Assembly (NCBI RefSeq): GCF_011303555.1
Contig: NZ_CP049868.1
Coordinates: 2,914,001 to 2,978,000 of the forward strand
DNA length: 64,000 bases
Origin: Pedobacter sp. HDW13
GTDB lineage: Bacteria; Bacteroidota; Bacteroidia; Sphingobacteriales; Sphingobacteriaceae
Direction of reading: 5' to 3'
In this document: positions 55,409-64,000 of the stretch, piece after piece
Layout: each line of letters starts with the position of its first letter
Position numbering within the stretch: position 1 is the first letter of the stretch
Notes under the pieces: generated by a model
Told to the model about the DNA's origin: nothing
Seen by the model: only the letters and a program-made list of their open reading frames with translations
Databases searched by the model: none
Program-made: the position numbers and the translations under genes

Positions 55409-58384
55409 ATGAGAGTATTTTACCTGTTAAAACAGGGGCTTTTGGTGCTGTTAGTTTTTTCAGCATTAATGGTAAAAGCACAAACCGGATCGGTATCTGG
55501 TAAAGTGCTTGATGAAACCGGCTTACCATTACCTGGTGCTTCCGTAATTGTTAAAGGAACAACCAGAAGTACATCGACTGATGCGAATGGTGTTTTTAAA
55601 CTGGCAGGATTATCAAACGGTTCTATAACCGTATCTGCAAGTTTTATCGGTTATCAAACCCTCGATAAAACGGTGAGCGTTTCGGCAAACGCTACTGTTA
55701 ATTTCCAATTGGTACCCGATGCACAAAAACTCAACGAAGTTGTGGTAATTGGTTACGGTACTGCCGAGAAGAAAAACCTAACGGGATCTATCACTACTGT
55801 AAATGCCAAGGATTTTCAAAAAGGTACCATTACAACACCCGAGCAGCTTATCCAGGGTAAAGTAGCAGGGGTTAACATCGTTTCCAACAGCGGTCAGCCA
55901 GGTGTGGGAAGTACCATCCGTATCCGTGGTGGTGCATCGCTTAATGCCAGCAACGATCCTTTGGTGGTAATTGATGGGGTACCTTTCAGCGGAAACTCAA
56001 TTGGCAATGCACCAAGTCCGCTATCATTGGTTAACCCGAACGATATCGAAACCTTTACCGTTTTAAAAGATGCGAATGCAACAGCCATTTATGGCTCGAG
56101 GGCATCGAACGGGGTAATTTTAATTACCACTAAAAAAGGTGCTTCAGGCGCTCCGGTAATCAATTTCAGTACGAATAACTCTATTGCAACTGTTGCTAAA
56201 AAGGTAGATATTTTATCTTCTGAACAAATCCGCAGTTTTGTAAATGCCAATCCAAATGCTTCGTATGATGATGGTAAGAAATTTACCGCCTTACTTGGTG
56301 GCGCTAATACCGACTGGCAGGACGAAATCTATCAGAATGCTTTCTCAACCGATAACAGCTTAAGTATTGCCGGTTCATTTAAAGGCGTGCCTTACCGTGT
56401 TTCGGCAGGTTATTTAGATCAACAGGGACTTTTACTTACCGATCATTTTTCGCGTGGTACAGGTGCAATCAGTATTTCACCAAAATTATTTCAGGATCAC
56501 CTGAAAATTGATTTGAACCTGAAAGGAGCTTTAACAGATTCGCATTTTGCCAATTCTGGCGCTGTAGGTTCTGCTATTCAATTCGATCCAACCCAATCGG
56601 TTACCGCCAGCAACAAATTTGGTAATTATTTCGAATGGTTAAGAAGCGATGGTTCGGTAAACCCGAATGCACCACGTAACCCGGTAGCCCTGATTAGGCT
56701 TAACGATAACAATGGTAAAGCCGAAAGAAGTTTTGGAAATGCACGTTTCGATTACTCTTTTCACTTTTTACCTGAATTGCACGCTAATTTAAATTTAGGT
56801 TACGATGTATCTAAAGGTCACGGGGCTGTGCATGTTCCTATTTTTGCGGCTCAAAGTGTAGCCACACAAGGTTCCTACACGCATTCTTTAAATACTGAAA
56901 CCAATAAGCTTTCTGAGTTTTACCTAAACTATGCACATACGGCGGCAAGTATTAAAAGCCGTTTCGATGTAACAGCAGGTTACGGTTATTACGATAACTC
57001 AAAAACAGGTTACAATTTTACCTCGTACAAAGGAACAGGTGAGGTGCAGGTAGTACCAGTTTTCCCTTTCTCTACTGATCGCGATAAATTGCTTTCATAC
57101 TACGGAAGGTTCATTTATACTTTGGCCGATAAATATATTTTATCTGGTACTTTAAGGGCCGATGCTTCTTCTAAATTCTCGGAGAAAAACCGTTGGGGTT
57201 ATTTCCCTTCAGCTGCCTTTACCTGGAGAATTTCGAACGAAAATTTCCTTAAAAACAGCGAATCGGTTTCTGACCTGAAATTGCGTTTAAGCTACGGTCA
57301 AACGGGTAATAAAGATGGTATTGGTTATTACGATTACCTATCTAAATATTATGCCAACAGCAACACCGGTCAGTATCAGATTGGTAATACTTTCTATAAT
57401 TATTACACACCGGCTGCTTACGATCCGGATTTGAAATGGGAAACCACTACAACTTACAACGCAGGTTTGGATTACGGTTTTATGAAAGGCCGTTTATATG
57501 GAAGTATTGATGTGTACTACAAAAAAACTTCCGATTTGTTAAGTAAAATCAACATTCCGGTGGGTACCAACTTCAATAACGAATTAACCACCAATGTGGG
57601 TAATATGGATGTAAGGGGTGCTGAGGCCAGCTTAAATTTCGCTGCCATTAAAACCGAAAACACCAGCTGGGATCTAGGCGTAAACGTTGCATACAACAAA
57701 AGAAAGGTAACCAATCTAACACTTAATCCCGATCCGGCTTCGAAAGTTGGTGCTGGCGATATTACTGGCGGTACTGGTGTAACCTTAAAATACAATGCGG
57801 TTAATCAGATTCCAGGATCATTTTATGTGTATAAACAGGTTTATAATGCCGATGGCAAACCATTGGAAGGTGTATATGAAGATTTGAATAAAGATGGCGT
57901 AATCAATACCAGCGATCAGTATTTCTATAAATCACCAGATCCGAGTATTACTCTTGGCTTTAATACTTCTTTTTCTTACAAAAAATGGAGCTTTACGACA
58001 TCACTTAGGGCCAATTTCGGCAACTATGTGTACGATAACGTTTCATCAAACTTTGGAATCAGATCAAATATCTTAAGTCCGTCGGGGGTAATCAACAATG
58101 CATCAACCGATTTCTTGTCTACCAATTTCCAGAACAACCAATTCCTGAGCGATTATTATGTTAAAAACGCTTCGTTCCTGAAAATGGATAATGCAGGTAT
58201 TTCTTATAATGCCGGAAAATTATCTAAAAACGGAACTGCTTCGTTAAGGATTTCGGCAAACTGCCAGAACGTTTTTACGGTAACGAACTACAATGGAATT
58301 GATCCTGAGCTAAGTAGCGGTATCGATTACAACCTGTATCCACGTCCGCGTACATATACCTTAGGTTTTAATGTTGGTTTTTAA
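55409..58384 (+). CDS. susC: SusC-type TonB-linked outer membrane protein of the starch/maltodextrin locus
   Basis: 991 residues: signal peptide ending VKAQ; carboxypeptidase-regulatory-like domain (SVSGKVLDETGLPLPGASVI, residues about 27-112); LNEVVVIGYGTAEKKNLTGS linker; plug with PLVVIDGVPFSGNS and VLKDANATAIYGSRASNGVI; barrel ending RPRTYTLGFNVGF. The locus context (LacI regulator, SusD, SusE, GH13 amylase, beta-phosphoglucomutase) identifies it as the importer for starch-derived oligosaccharides. The last bases overlap the frame in which SusD could start early, but the SusD start at 58398 leaves a 13-bp gap. Confidence 0.93.
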   Translation: MRVFYLLKQGLLVLLVFSALMVKAQTGSVSGKVLDETGLPLPGASVIVKGTTRSTSTDANGVFKLAGLSNGSITVSASFIGYQTLDKTVSVSANATVNFQLVPDAQKLNEVVVIGYGTAEKKNLTGSITTVNAKDFQKGTITTPEQLIQGKVAGVNIVSNSGQPGVGSTIRIRGGASLNASNDPLVVIDGVPFSGNSIGNAPSPLSLVNPNDIETFTVLKDANATAIYGSRASNGVILITTKKGASGAPVINFSTNNSIATVAKKVDILSSEQIRSFVNANPNASYDDGKKFTALLGGANTDWQDEIYQNAFSTDNSLSIAGSFKGVPYRVSAGYLDQQGLLLTDHFSRGTGAISISPKLFQDHLKIDLNLKGALTDSHFANSGAVGSAIQFDPTQSVTASNKFGNYFEWLRSDGSVNPNAPRNPVALIRLNDNNGKAERSFGNARFDYSFHFLPELHANLNLGYDVSKGHGAVHVPIFAAQSVATQGSYTHSLNTETNKLSEFYLNYAHTAASIKSRFDVTAGYGYYDNSKTGYNFTSYKGTGEVQVVPVFPFSTDRDKLLSYYGRFIYTLADKYILSGTLRADASSKFSEKNRWGYFPSAAFTWRISNENFLKNSESVSDLKLRLSYGQTGNKDGIGYYDYLSKYYANSNTGQYQIGNTFYNYYTPAAYDPDLKWETTTTYNAGLDYGFMKGRLYGSIDVYYKKTSDLLSKINIPVGTNFNNELTTNVGNMDVRGAEASLNFAAIKTENTSWDLGVNVAYNKRKVTNLTLNPDPASKVGAGDITGGTGVTLKYNAVNQIPGSFYVYKQVYNADGKPLEGVYEDLNKDGVINTSDQYFYKSPDPSITLGFNTSFSYKKWSFTTSLRANFGNYVYDNVSSNFGIRSNILSPSGVINNASTDFLSTNFQNNQFLSDYYVKNASFLKMDNAGISYNAGKLSKNGTASLRISANCQNVFTVTNYNGIDPELSSGIDYNLYPRPRTYTLGFNVGF

Positions 58385-58397
58385 TAAAGAGATAGAG

Positions 58398-59987
58398 ATG
58401 AAAAATTCATTTAGAACGATATTGGCATCAGGTATTTTATTGTTGTCATTAAATTCATGCAAAAAAGGAGACCTGAACGTTTTGCCTACCAACGATGTTA
58501 CTTCGGCAACCGTTTATGCTACTCCGGCAGGTTATAAACAAGGTTTGGTTAAACTGTATGCTACTTATGCATTAACCAGTTCTACCGGATCGGATAATAG
58601 TGATATTGGTGGATTAAACTCTGGTTTCGCAGATTTTTTACGCTTATTCTGGACCTCGCAGGAGCTGGTTACCGATGAGGCCATTTGTGCCTGGGGCGAT
58701 ACTGGTATTCCTGAACTGGATTATGGAACGCCAAGTGTAGATAACCAGTTTTTAAGAGGTTTATATTCGAGAAGCATTTTACAGATTACAGTTTGTAACG
58801 AATTCCTTCGCGAAAGTACGCCAGAAAAACTGGCCTCGCGCAATATTACAGGTGCCGATGCTACTGCTATTGCAAAGTACCGCGCTGAAGCCCGTTTTTT
58901 ACGCGCATACCAATACTGGGTATTGTTAGATGCTTTTGGTAACCCACCTTTCGTTACCGAAAACGACGAGATTGGTAAAGTGGCTCCAAAACAAATTCAG
59001 AGAGCTGCATTGTTTTCTTATGTAGAATCAGAACTTAAAGCAATTGAAGGCGATTTAGCTGAACCACGTACCAATGAATATGGTCGTGCAGATAAAGGTG
59101 CCGACTGGGCTTTATTGGCGAGGTTATACCTAAACGCACAAGTGTATACCGGTACAGCTAAATATACTGAAGCCATTACTTATTCTAGTAAAGTAATTGC
59201 AGCTAACTATAGCTTAAAAGCTAATTATATGGATCTTTTCAAAGCTGATAATAACATCAACAACACCGAAAACATCCTGACAATTAATTATGACGGCGTA
59301 AATGGTACCAATTATGGTGGTACTACTTTCATCATCAACGCCGGTATTAATGCCGATATGGGTACTGCCTCTTACGGTGTGCCAAATGGTGGCTGGGGAG
59401 GAAACAGAACCCGTCAAAACCTGCCTGCGTTATTTCCTGATGCAAATGGAAATGCCGATAAACGGGGTACTTTTTTCGGTGCTAAAAGCACAGTTGATGA
59501 AATTGGTGTATTTACCGATGGATTGCGTGTAACCAAGTTTAAAAACATTATAGGTACCAATACTATTCCTGCATCATTAAACGGAACTTTCAGCTCGCTT
59601 GATTTTGCTTTGTTCCGTTTGGCAGAGCAATATTTAATTTATGGTGAAGCAGTAGCACGCGGTGGTTCTGGTGGTACAGTTGGTCAGGCATTAACTTATG
59701 TAAATGCACTACGCCAACGTGCTTACGGTAATGCAAATGGTAATGTTACTACAGCGGCTTTAACGGTCGATTTTTACCTGGATGAGCGTGGTCGCGAGTT
59801 GTATTGGGAAGGTCACCGCCGTACAGATTTGGTACGTTACGGAAAATTTACCGGTTCTACTTACTTATGGCCATTTAAAGGTGGTGTTAAAGCCGGAACA
59901 TCCATTCCAGCTCACCGCAACATTTACCCGATTCCGGCAGCAGATTTAATTGCCAACCCGAATCTGGTTCAAAACACAGGTTATTAA
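58398..59987 (+). CDS. susD: SusD-type starch-binding surface lipoprotein
   Basis: The ATG at 58398 (MKNSFRTILASGILLLSLNS then C) gives the lipoprotein signal; the earlier Met at 58371 overlaps susC. Typical SusD features: N-terminal KKGDLNVLPTNDVTSATVYA, YRAEARFLRAYQYWVLLDAF, FRLAEQYLIYGEAVARGGSG, and YLDERGRELYWEGHRRTDLV, ending NPNLVQNTGY. It binds maltodextrin helices on the cell surface as the lid of the SusC transporter, by analogy with the Bacteroides Sus system. Confidence 0.94.
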   Translation: MKNSFRTILASGILLLSLNSCKKGDLNVLPTNDVTSATVYATPAGYKQGLVKLYATYALTSSTGSDNSDIGGLNSGFADFLRLFWTSQELVTDEAICAWGDTGIPELDYGTPSVDNQFLRGLYSRSILQITVCNEFLRESTPEKLASRNITGADATAIAKYRAEARFLRAYQYWVLLDAFGNPPFVTENDEIGKVAPKQIQRAALFSYVESELKAIEGDLAEPRTNEYGRADKGADWALLARLYLNAQVYTGTAKYTEAITYSSKVIAANYSLKANYMDLFKADNNINNTENILTINYDGVNGTNYGGTTFIINAGINADMGTASYGVPNGGWGGNRTRQNLPALFPDANGNADKRGTFFGAKSTVDEIGVFTDGLRVTKFKNIIGTNTIPASLNGTFSSLDFALFRLAEQYLIYGEAVARGGSGGTVGQALTYVNALRQRAYGNANGNVTTAALTVDFYLDERGRELYWEGHRRTDLVRYGKFTGSTYLWPFKGGVKAGTSIPAHRNIYPIPAADLIANPNLVQNTGY

Positions 59988-60006
59988 TCTTAATATTTAA
60001 TAAGAT

Positions 60007-61011
60007 ATGAAATCAATATTTTTCAAAACCTTAGCCTTTTGCTTCATCGCCTTATCGCTTTGGTCGTGCAAAAAAGACGAAACCCAAACGGTTTCAGTGG
60101 TTGGAACGGCAGGAACGCTTACTGCATCAACTACTACATTAAATTTAGTACAAGCCAGCGGGGCACAGGTAGCGTTAACACTAAGCTATCCTTTGGCTAC
60201 ATCAACAGGCTATGTGGTACCTGTAAACACCACCTTGCAGTTTGCTTTAAAGGGTACCGACTTTGCTGCCCCGAAAGAGATTGTGGTTACCGCTAAAACC
60301 TATGCACCAACGGTAACCGAAATCAATAACATGATTTTAGCTTTAGGAGGAAAAATTGGAGTGGCTGCCCAGGTTGAAGTGCGTTTAAAATCGGGCGCAG
60401 CAGTAAACGATTTAACCTATTCGAATATCATTACCTTAAGTGCAACGCCTTATTTGGCCTCAGCCTGGATTTATGTTCCTGGTAACTATCAGGGCTGGAA
60501 CCCGGCAACTGCCGATAGTCTGGTTTCACTAAGCAGTAATGGAACGTACGTGGGTATCATCAAGTTTGATGGTGGTAATTTTAAAATCACTCCCGAAAAG
60601 AAATGGGATGTAGCTTATGGCGATGCAGGTGGCGGAGCAATTAGCACTTCGGGTGGAGATATCGCTTCAGGTGTTGCCGGCTTAAAACAAGTAACGGTAA
60701 ACATGACAGCCAAAACCATTAAAATAGAGGATGCTAAAGTTTGGGCAATTATTGGCGATGCAACTCCCGGCAAATGGGATACCGATACCGACATGAAATT
60801 TATCAATGATGGTAAAGGAACCTGGAAAGTAACAACAAACCTCACTGTTGGTTCAATTAAATTCCGACAAGATCACAAATGGGATGTTAACCTTGGTGGC
60901 AGTGGTGGCAATCTAACTGCTGGTGGCGCTGATATAGCAGTAGCTACTGCTGGTAATTATACCATTACGCTGGATGTAGCAGGGAATAAATATACCCTCG
61001 TTAAAAATTAA
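60007..61011 (+). CDS. susE: SusE/SusF-like starch-binding lipoprotein
   Basis: 334 residues; lipobox ending LSLWSC at Cys21. The N-terminal Ig-like domain (about 25-155, STTTLNLVQASGAQVALTLS) is the SusE N-terminal type. Two tandem starch-binding modules follow, with YVPGNYQGWNPATADSLVSL and FKITPEKKWDVAYGDAGGGA (about 160-245), then AIIGDATPGKWDTDTDMKFI and KFRQDHKWDVNLGGSGGNLT (about 250-334). The aromatic residues in NYQGWNP and PGKWD fit starch contacts. It is shorter than Bacteroides SusF and matches SusE-size proteins. It follows susD by 19 bp. Confidence 0.9.
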   Translation: MKSIFFKTLAFCFIALSLWSCKKDETQTVSVVGTAGTLTASTTTLNLVQASGAQVALTLSYPLATSTGYVVPVNTTLQFALKGTDFAAPKEIVVTAKTYAPTVTEINNMILALGGKIGVAAQVEVRLKSGAAVNDLTYSNIITLSATPYLASAWIYVPGNYQGWNPATADSLVSLSSNGTYVGIIKFDGGNFKITPEKKWDVAYGDAGGGAISTSGGDIASGVAGLKQVTVNMTAKTIKIEDAKVWAIIGDATPGKWDTDTDMKFINDGKGTWKVTTNLTVGSIKFRQDHKWDVNLGGSGGNLTAGGADIAVATAGNYTITLDVAGNKYTLVKN

Positions 61012-61027
61012 TCATTAACTAAAATCG

Positions 61028-61062
61028 CCCTGTGAGGATCATTTGATCTTTGCAGGGTTTTT
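61028..61062 (+). terminator. Intra-operon terminator-like hairpin between susE and the amylase gene
   Basis: CCCTGTGAGGATC (61028-61040) pairs with GATCTTTGCAGGG (61045-61057) through 13 pairs including three G-U, with a 4-nt loop and a T-run at 61058-61062. It probably reduces read-through into the amylase gene, giving more SusCDE than amylase. Confidence 0.75.
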
Positions 61063-61173
61063 AAACCTTTTCAAAGTTTAAGCATGATCAGATTTCTTAC
61101 CTCAGCTATTTTTCCTTCCGTTCTTTCTTTAAAAAATAATGCTCAAACTAAAATCCATGCCTGTACAAATGGT

Positions 61174-63024
61174 ATGCGATTAACAAAAGTATTCCTTACC
61201 CTGGTTACGCTGTTAAGCAGTGTTAACCTATTTGCCCAAAAATTAGAACGTATCGAACCGATGTTCTGGTTTAGCGGTATGCAAAACCCGAAATTGCAAT
61301 TGCTGGTACATGGCAATCAAATTGCCAATGCAACTGTTACCTTAAATTACCCTGGCGTTAAACTGGTTAAAATTAATAAGGTCGAAAACCCAAATTATCT
61401 TTTCCTCGATTTAAGCCTCTCATCAACCGTAAAGGCGGGAACGTTTCCAATCAATTTTCTGATAAACGGCAAAAAAATATTCAGTTACAGCTATGAATTA
61501 AAAAACCGCGATAAAAGCGCTGGCCGGATTCAGGGTATAACGCAAAAAGATTTCATTTACCTGTTAATGCCCGATCGTTTTGCCAATGGCGATAAAACCA
61601 ACGATGTGGTTAAGGGTTTAAAGGAAACAGCTTTAAGCCGCGATAGTATGTACTACCGTCACGGTGGCGATATACAAGGGGTAATAAACCACCTCGATTA
61701 CCTTAAAGATTTAGGCGTAACCACCGTTTGGATGACTCCGGAGGTAGAAAATGATATGGCACAAGCCTCTTATCATGGTTATGCCGTAACCGATCACTAT
61801 AAAATCGACCCCCGCTATGGCACCAATGCACTCTACAAACAATATGTAGAACTGGCCCATACCAAGGGGGTGAAAGTGATTAAAGATATTGTACACAACC
61901 ACATTGGTACCCAGCATTGGTTTTATAAAGATTTACCAATGAAAAGCTGGTTAAACCAATGGCCAAAATATACGCAAACCAGTTACCGCGATCAAACGGT
62001 AATGGATACACATGCCGCTACTGCCGACCGTAAACAAATGTTGAATGGCTGGTTTGTACCTTCTATGCCCGATTTAAACGAGCAGAACCCTTACGTGCAA
62101 AATTATTTAACTCAAAATCACATCTGGTGGATCGAATATGCCGGAATCGACGGCCTGCGTTTGGATACTTATCCTTATAACGACCCTGTTTATATGGCCG
62201 ATTGGGCAGTTAAAATTAAAGCCGAATTCCCCAGACTGTCAATTTTTGGCGAAACCTTTGTAAACGGAGTGGCCAATCAGGCCTTTTTCACCCAGGGCAA
62301 TACGGTAAACCGAGGTTTCGATACGCATTTACCAGGTATTACCGATATGGCAGTTAAAGATGCCATTTACGAAGCTTTGAATGGTAAAAATGGCTGGACA
62401 GATGGCATAAACCGTTTATACGATGTAGTTGCACACGATTTTTTATATCAGGATCCAACCCGGAACTGTATTGCACTCGATAACCACGACATGAGCCGTT
62501 TTTACTCGGTAGTAAACGAAGATTTCGATAAGTATAAAATGGGAATGGCCATATTATTAACCATGCGCGGCATTCCGCAAATGTATTATGGTACCGAAAT
62601 TCTGATGAAAAACTTCTCCAATCCAGATGGTCTGGTACGTGCCGATTTTCCGGGTGGATGGGAAGGCGATAAGAAAGACAAATTCCTAGCCGATGGTCGT
62701 ACAGGGAAAGAAAGCGAAGCCTTTAATTTTGTTAAAACCCTGGCCAATTTCCGAAAAAACAGTACTGCCCTGCATAGTGGAAAGCTAATGCAGTTTGTGC
62801 CACAGGATGATGTTTATGTTTATTTCCGGTACACAGCCAATGTAAAAGGTACGGTAATGGTAATTGTAAACAATACTGAAAAAGAGAAAAACTTAAACAC
62901 CGAAAGGTTTGTTGAACGCACAGCCGGAATTACAGCAGCCAGAAATGTGCTTACCAACGAAACTATAGTTTTTAAAGAAATTAAAGTACCGGCCAAAACA
63001 ACTTTGGTACTGGAGCTAAATTAA
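61174..63024 (+). CDS. GH13 family alpha-amylase/neopullulanase-like enzyme
   Basis: The ATG at 61174 (MRLTKVFLTLVTLLSSVNLF then AQ) begins a proper signal peptide; the longer frame from 61084 has none. The N-terminal about 110 residues are the beta-sandwich typical of cyclomaltodextrinase-type GH13 enzymes (EPMFWFSGMQNPKLQLLVHG). The barrel shows all GH13 conserved regions: DIVHNH, nucleophile D331 in GLRLDTYPY, acid/base E360 in IFGETF, and D439 in LDNHDMSRF. YGTEILMKNFSNPDGLVR near the barrel end is common in neopullulanase/SusA-like enzymes. It likely breaks imported maltodextrins in the periplasm. The enzyme subclass remains to be assigned. Confidence 0.92.
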   Translation: MRLTKVFLTLVTLLSSVNLFAQKLERIEPMFWFSGMQNPKLQLLVHGNQIANATVTLNYPGVKLVKINKVENPNYLFLDLSLSSTVKAGTFPINFLINGKKIFSYSYELKNRDKSAGRIQGITQKDFIYLLMPDRFANGDKTNDVVKGLKETALSRDSMYYRHGGDIQGVINHLDYLKDLGVTTVWMTPEVENDMAQASYHGYAVTDHYKIDPRYGTNALYKQYVELAHTKGVKVIKDIVHNHIGTQHWFYKDLPMKSWLNQWPKYTQTSYRDQTVMDTHAATADRKQMLNGWFVPSMPDLNEQNPYVQNYLTQNHIWWIEYAGIDGLRLDTYPYNDPVYMADWAVKIKAEFPRLSIFGETFVNGVANQAFFTQGNTVNRGFDTHLPGITDMAVKDAIYEALNGKNGWTDGINRLYDVVAHDFLYQDPTRNCIALDNHDMSRFYSVVNEDFDKYKMGMAILLTMRGIPQMYYGTEILMKNFSNPDGLVRADFPGGWEGDKKDKFLADGRTGKESEAFNFVKTLANFRKNSTALHSGKLMQFVPQDDVYVYFRYTANVKGTVMVIVNNTEKEKNLNTERFVERTAGITAARNVLTNETIVFKEIKVPAKTTLVLELN

Positions 63025-63076
63025 AAAAGCTAAAAGTAGAAAGACTAAAGCGGAAAGTAAAACCAGGTATTCTATC

Positions 63077-63116
63077 TCGATACTCACTACTTGATACTCG
63101 CTATATGATACTTGAT
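63077..63116. repeat. Interspersed TACTTGATACTC-type repeat
   Basis: Three imperfect tandem repeats of the ACTTGATACTCG word (TCGATACTCACTACTTGATA, then CTCGCTATATGATACTTGAT) between the amylase and beta-phosphoglucomutase genes. Related words recur downstream of the latter, at 63838-63931. Confidence 0.5.
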
Positions 63117-63130
63117 AAAAATATAACAAA

Positions 63131-63829
63131 ATGCAAGATACAAATCATACCCAACCTTCCACCTTTAACCTTTCGCCCTCAGCCTCCATTAAGGCCTGTC
63201 TTTTCGATTTAGATGGTGTACTGGTTGATACAGCTGTTTACCACTATAAAGCCTGGAAACGTTTGGCCAATACCATGGGCTTCGATTTTACCGAAGAGCA
63301 GAATGAGCAATTGAAAGGGGTAAGCCGGGTAGAAAGTTTAAACAAGATTTTGGCCTGGGGAGGTGTAGATAAAACCGATACCGAAAAAGAAGAACTGGCT
63401 ACCTTAAAAAATAGCTGGTATGTAGATATGATTGCCAAAATGACACCTGCAGAGGTTTTGCCGGGCACAGTCGATTTTCTTACAACGATACATCAGGCGG
63501 GTTATAAACTGGCACTGGGTTCGGCAAGTAAAAACTCGGCAATCATTTTAGAACGTACCCAACTTGCGCATTTTTTCGATGAAATTGTAGATGGCAATAG
63601 GGTTACCAAATCAAAACCCGATCCCGAAGTTTTTTTAAAAGGCGCAGAACTCTTGGGCTTTAAGCCAGAAGAATGTGTGGTTTTTGAAGATGCCGTTGCA
63701 GGGGTAGAAGCAGCCAAAAGAGGTGGGATGAAAGCCATTGGAATTGGTGAAAAAAGCGTGCTTACCAAAGCCGACAAGGTAGTAAGCGGATTGGATAAAT
63801 TAACAGTTAAAGATTTAGAGGAGTTGTAA
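63131..63829 (+). CDS. pgmB: Beta-phosphoglucomutase
   Basis: 232-residue HAD-superfamily protein. The nucleophile D26 and acid/base D28 lie in KACLFDLDGVLVDTA, with cap-domain motif YHYKAWKRLANTMGFDF. HAD motif II is in LALGSASKNSAIIL, motif III Lys in SKPDPEVFLKGAELLG, and motif IV in CVVFEDAVAGVEAAKRGG. The N-terminal 18 residues before the first strand are extra. The SASKNS sequence supports beta-PGM rather than a generic phosphatase. It converts beta-glucose-1-phosphate to glucose-6-phosphate in the cytoplasm, downstream of a maltose phosphorylase. That partner (GH65) is not in the window but would be expected next to it. Confidence 0.93.
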   Translation: MQDTNHTQPSTFNLSPSASIKACLFDLDGVLVDTAVYHYKAWKRLANTMGFDFTEEQNEQLKGVSRVESLNKILAWGGVDKTDTEKEELATLKNSWYVDMIAKMTPAEVLPGTVDFLTTIHQAGYKLALGSASKNSAIILERTQLAHFFDEIVDGNRVTKSKPDPEVFLKGAELLGFKPEECVVFEDAVAGVEAAKRGGMKAIGIGEKSVLTKADKVVSGLDKLTVKDLEEL

Positions 63830-63837
63830 AGGCGTAG

Positions 63838-63931
63838 CAAGTATCAGTTAAGTAATAAATATTAGGCTGGATTTTGAGGCGATATTTTAGCTAATCTTGA
63901 TCCTCATTACTTGATACTCATAATACTAATT
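63838..63931. repeat. Further copies of the TTGATACT-type repeat after pgmB
   Basis: An inverted form (CAAGTATCAGTTAAGTAAT at about 63838-63857) and a direct form (CTCATTACTTGATACTCAT at about 63903-63921) flank the sequence after pgmB. No coding sequence was recognised from 63830 to the window end. Confidence 0.45.
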
Positions 63932-64000
63932 ACCCGACACTCCCTTTAAATAATATAAAATAAAGTTTGGTCACGTCTTACAGCTGGATACAAACTACTT

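Noticed and set aside
61084..61173. Longer N terminus of the GH13 amylase
   Set aside because: The extra 30 residues lack a signal peptide, while the Met at 61174 starts a typical one.
1..64000. tRNA, rRNA, insertion sequences, prophage or integrase genes
   Set aside because: Looked for by eye in all gaps and in the translations; none seen.

Overview
The window looks like chromosomal DNA of a free-living Bacteroidota bacterium, most likely Pedobacter or another member of the Sphingobacteriaceae. This is inferred from three SusC/SusD pairs, type IX secretion (T9SS) components, many lipoproteins with the family-typical '(L)xxC-KK' start, almost no Shine-Dalgarno signals, and domain families largely confined to this phylum (DUF4374, DUF4965, DUF5008, DUF4983, DUF1735). 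No rRNA, tRNA, transposase, integrase or CRISPR array was seen.

Layout. (1) 1-11380: a co-directional surface module with a giant collagen-like repeat protein (5' end outside the window), an L-type-lectin-like protein, a protein with a T9SS type B sorting domain, a PorP/SprF protein and a TPR/beta-propeller/OmpA protein of PorE-like architecture. (2) 11846-15122: metE behind a clear cobalamin riboswitch, divergent from an Lrp/AsnC regulator. (3) 15182-17604: a GH16 lipoprotein and an NPP-type phosphodiesterase. (4) 17688-22530: a siderophore-type uptake unit with a frameshifted DUF4374 lipoprotein gene, a TonB-dependent receptor and a divergent AraC regulator. (5) 22607-30122: GNAT, a DUF4091 glycosidase-like protein, an AraC regulator divergent from a PRISE-type reductase, an SDR divergent from an HxlR regulator, and a frameshifted SulP transporter.

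(6) 30643-51416: the most unusual region. Two SusC/SusD pairs are followed by a row of surface lipoproteins (fasciclin-like, F5/8C-like, DUF5007-like, DUF5008 with delta-60 repeats, DUF4983 phosphatase-like, DUF1735 plus PA14, PKD plus F5/8C), and then by a separately promoted glutaminase-family (DUF4965) gene that is frameshifted. No classical glycoside hydrolase is present. The upstream regions of the operon and of the glutaminase gene share an identical 15-bp LacI-type operator-like sequence. (7) 51654-53631: dinB, a small DUF6717-like protein and a single-domain response regulator. (8) 53963-63829: a starch/maltodextrin utilisation locus with a frameshifted LacI regulator, two strong palindromic operators, SusC, SusD, SusE, a GH13 amylase and beta-phosphoglucomutase. 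The locus probably continues past the window, for instance with a GH65 maltose phosphorylase.

A pattern across the window: four otherwise intact genes (DUF4374, SulP, glutaminase family, LacI) are each broken by what looks like one missing base in a G or C run. This points to homopolymer under-calling in the assembly rather than four independent gene deaths. All family names come from reading the translations and from memory. No database search was possible.
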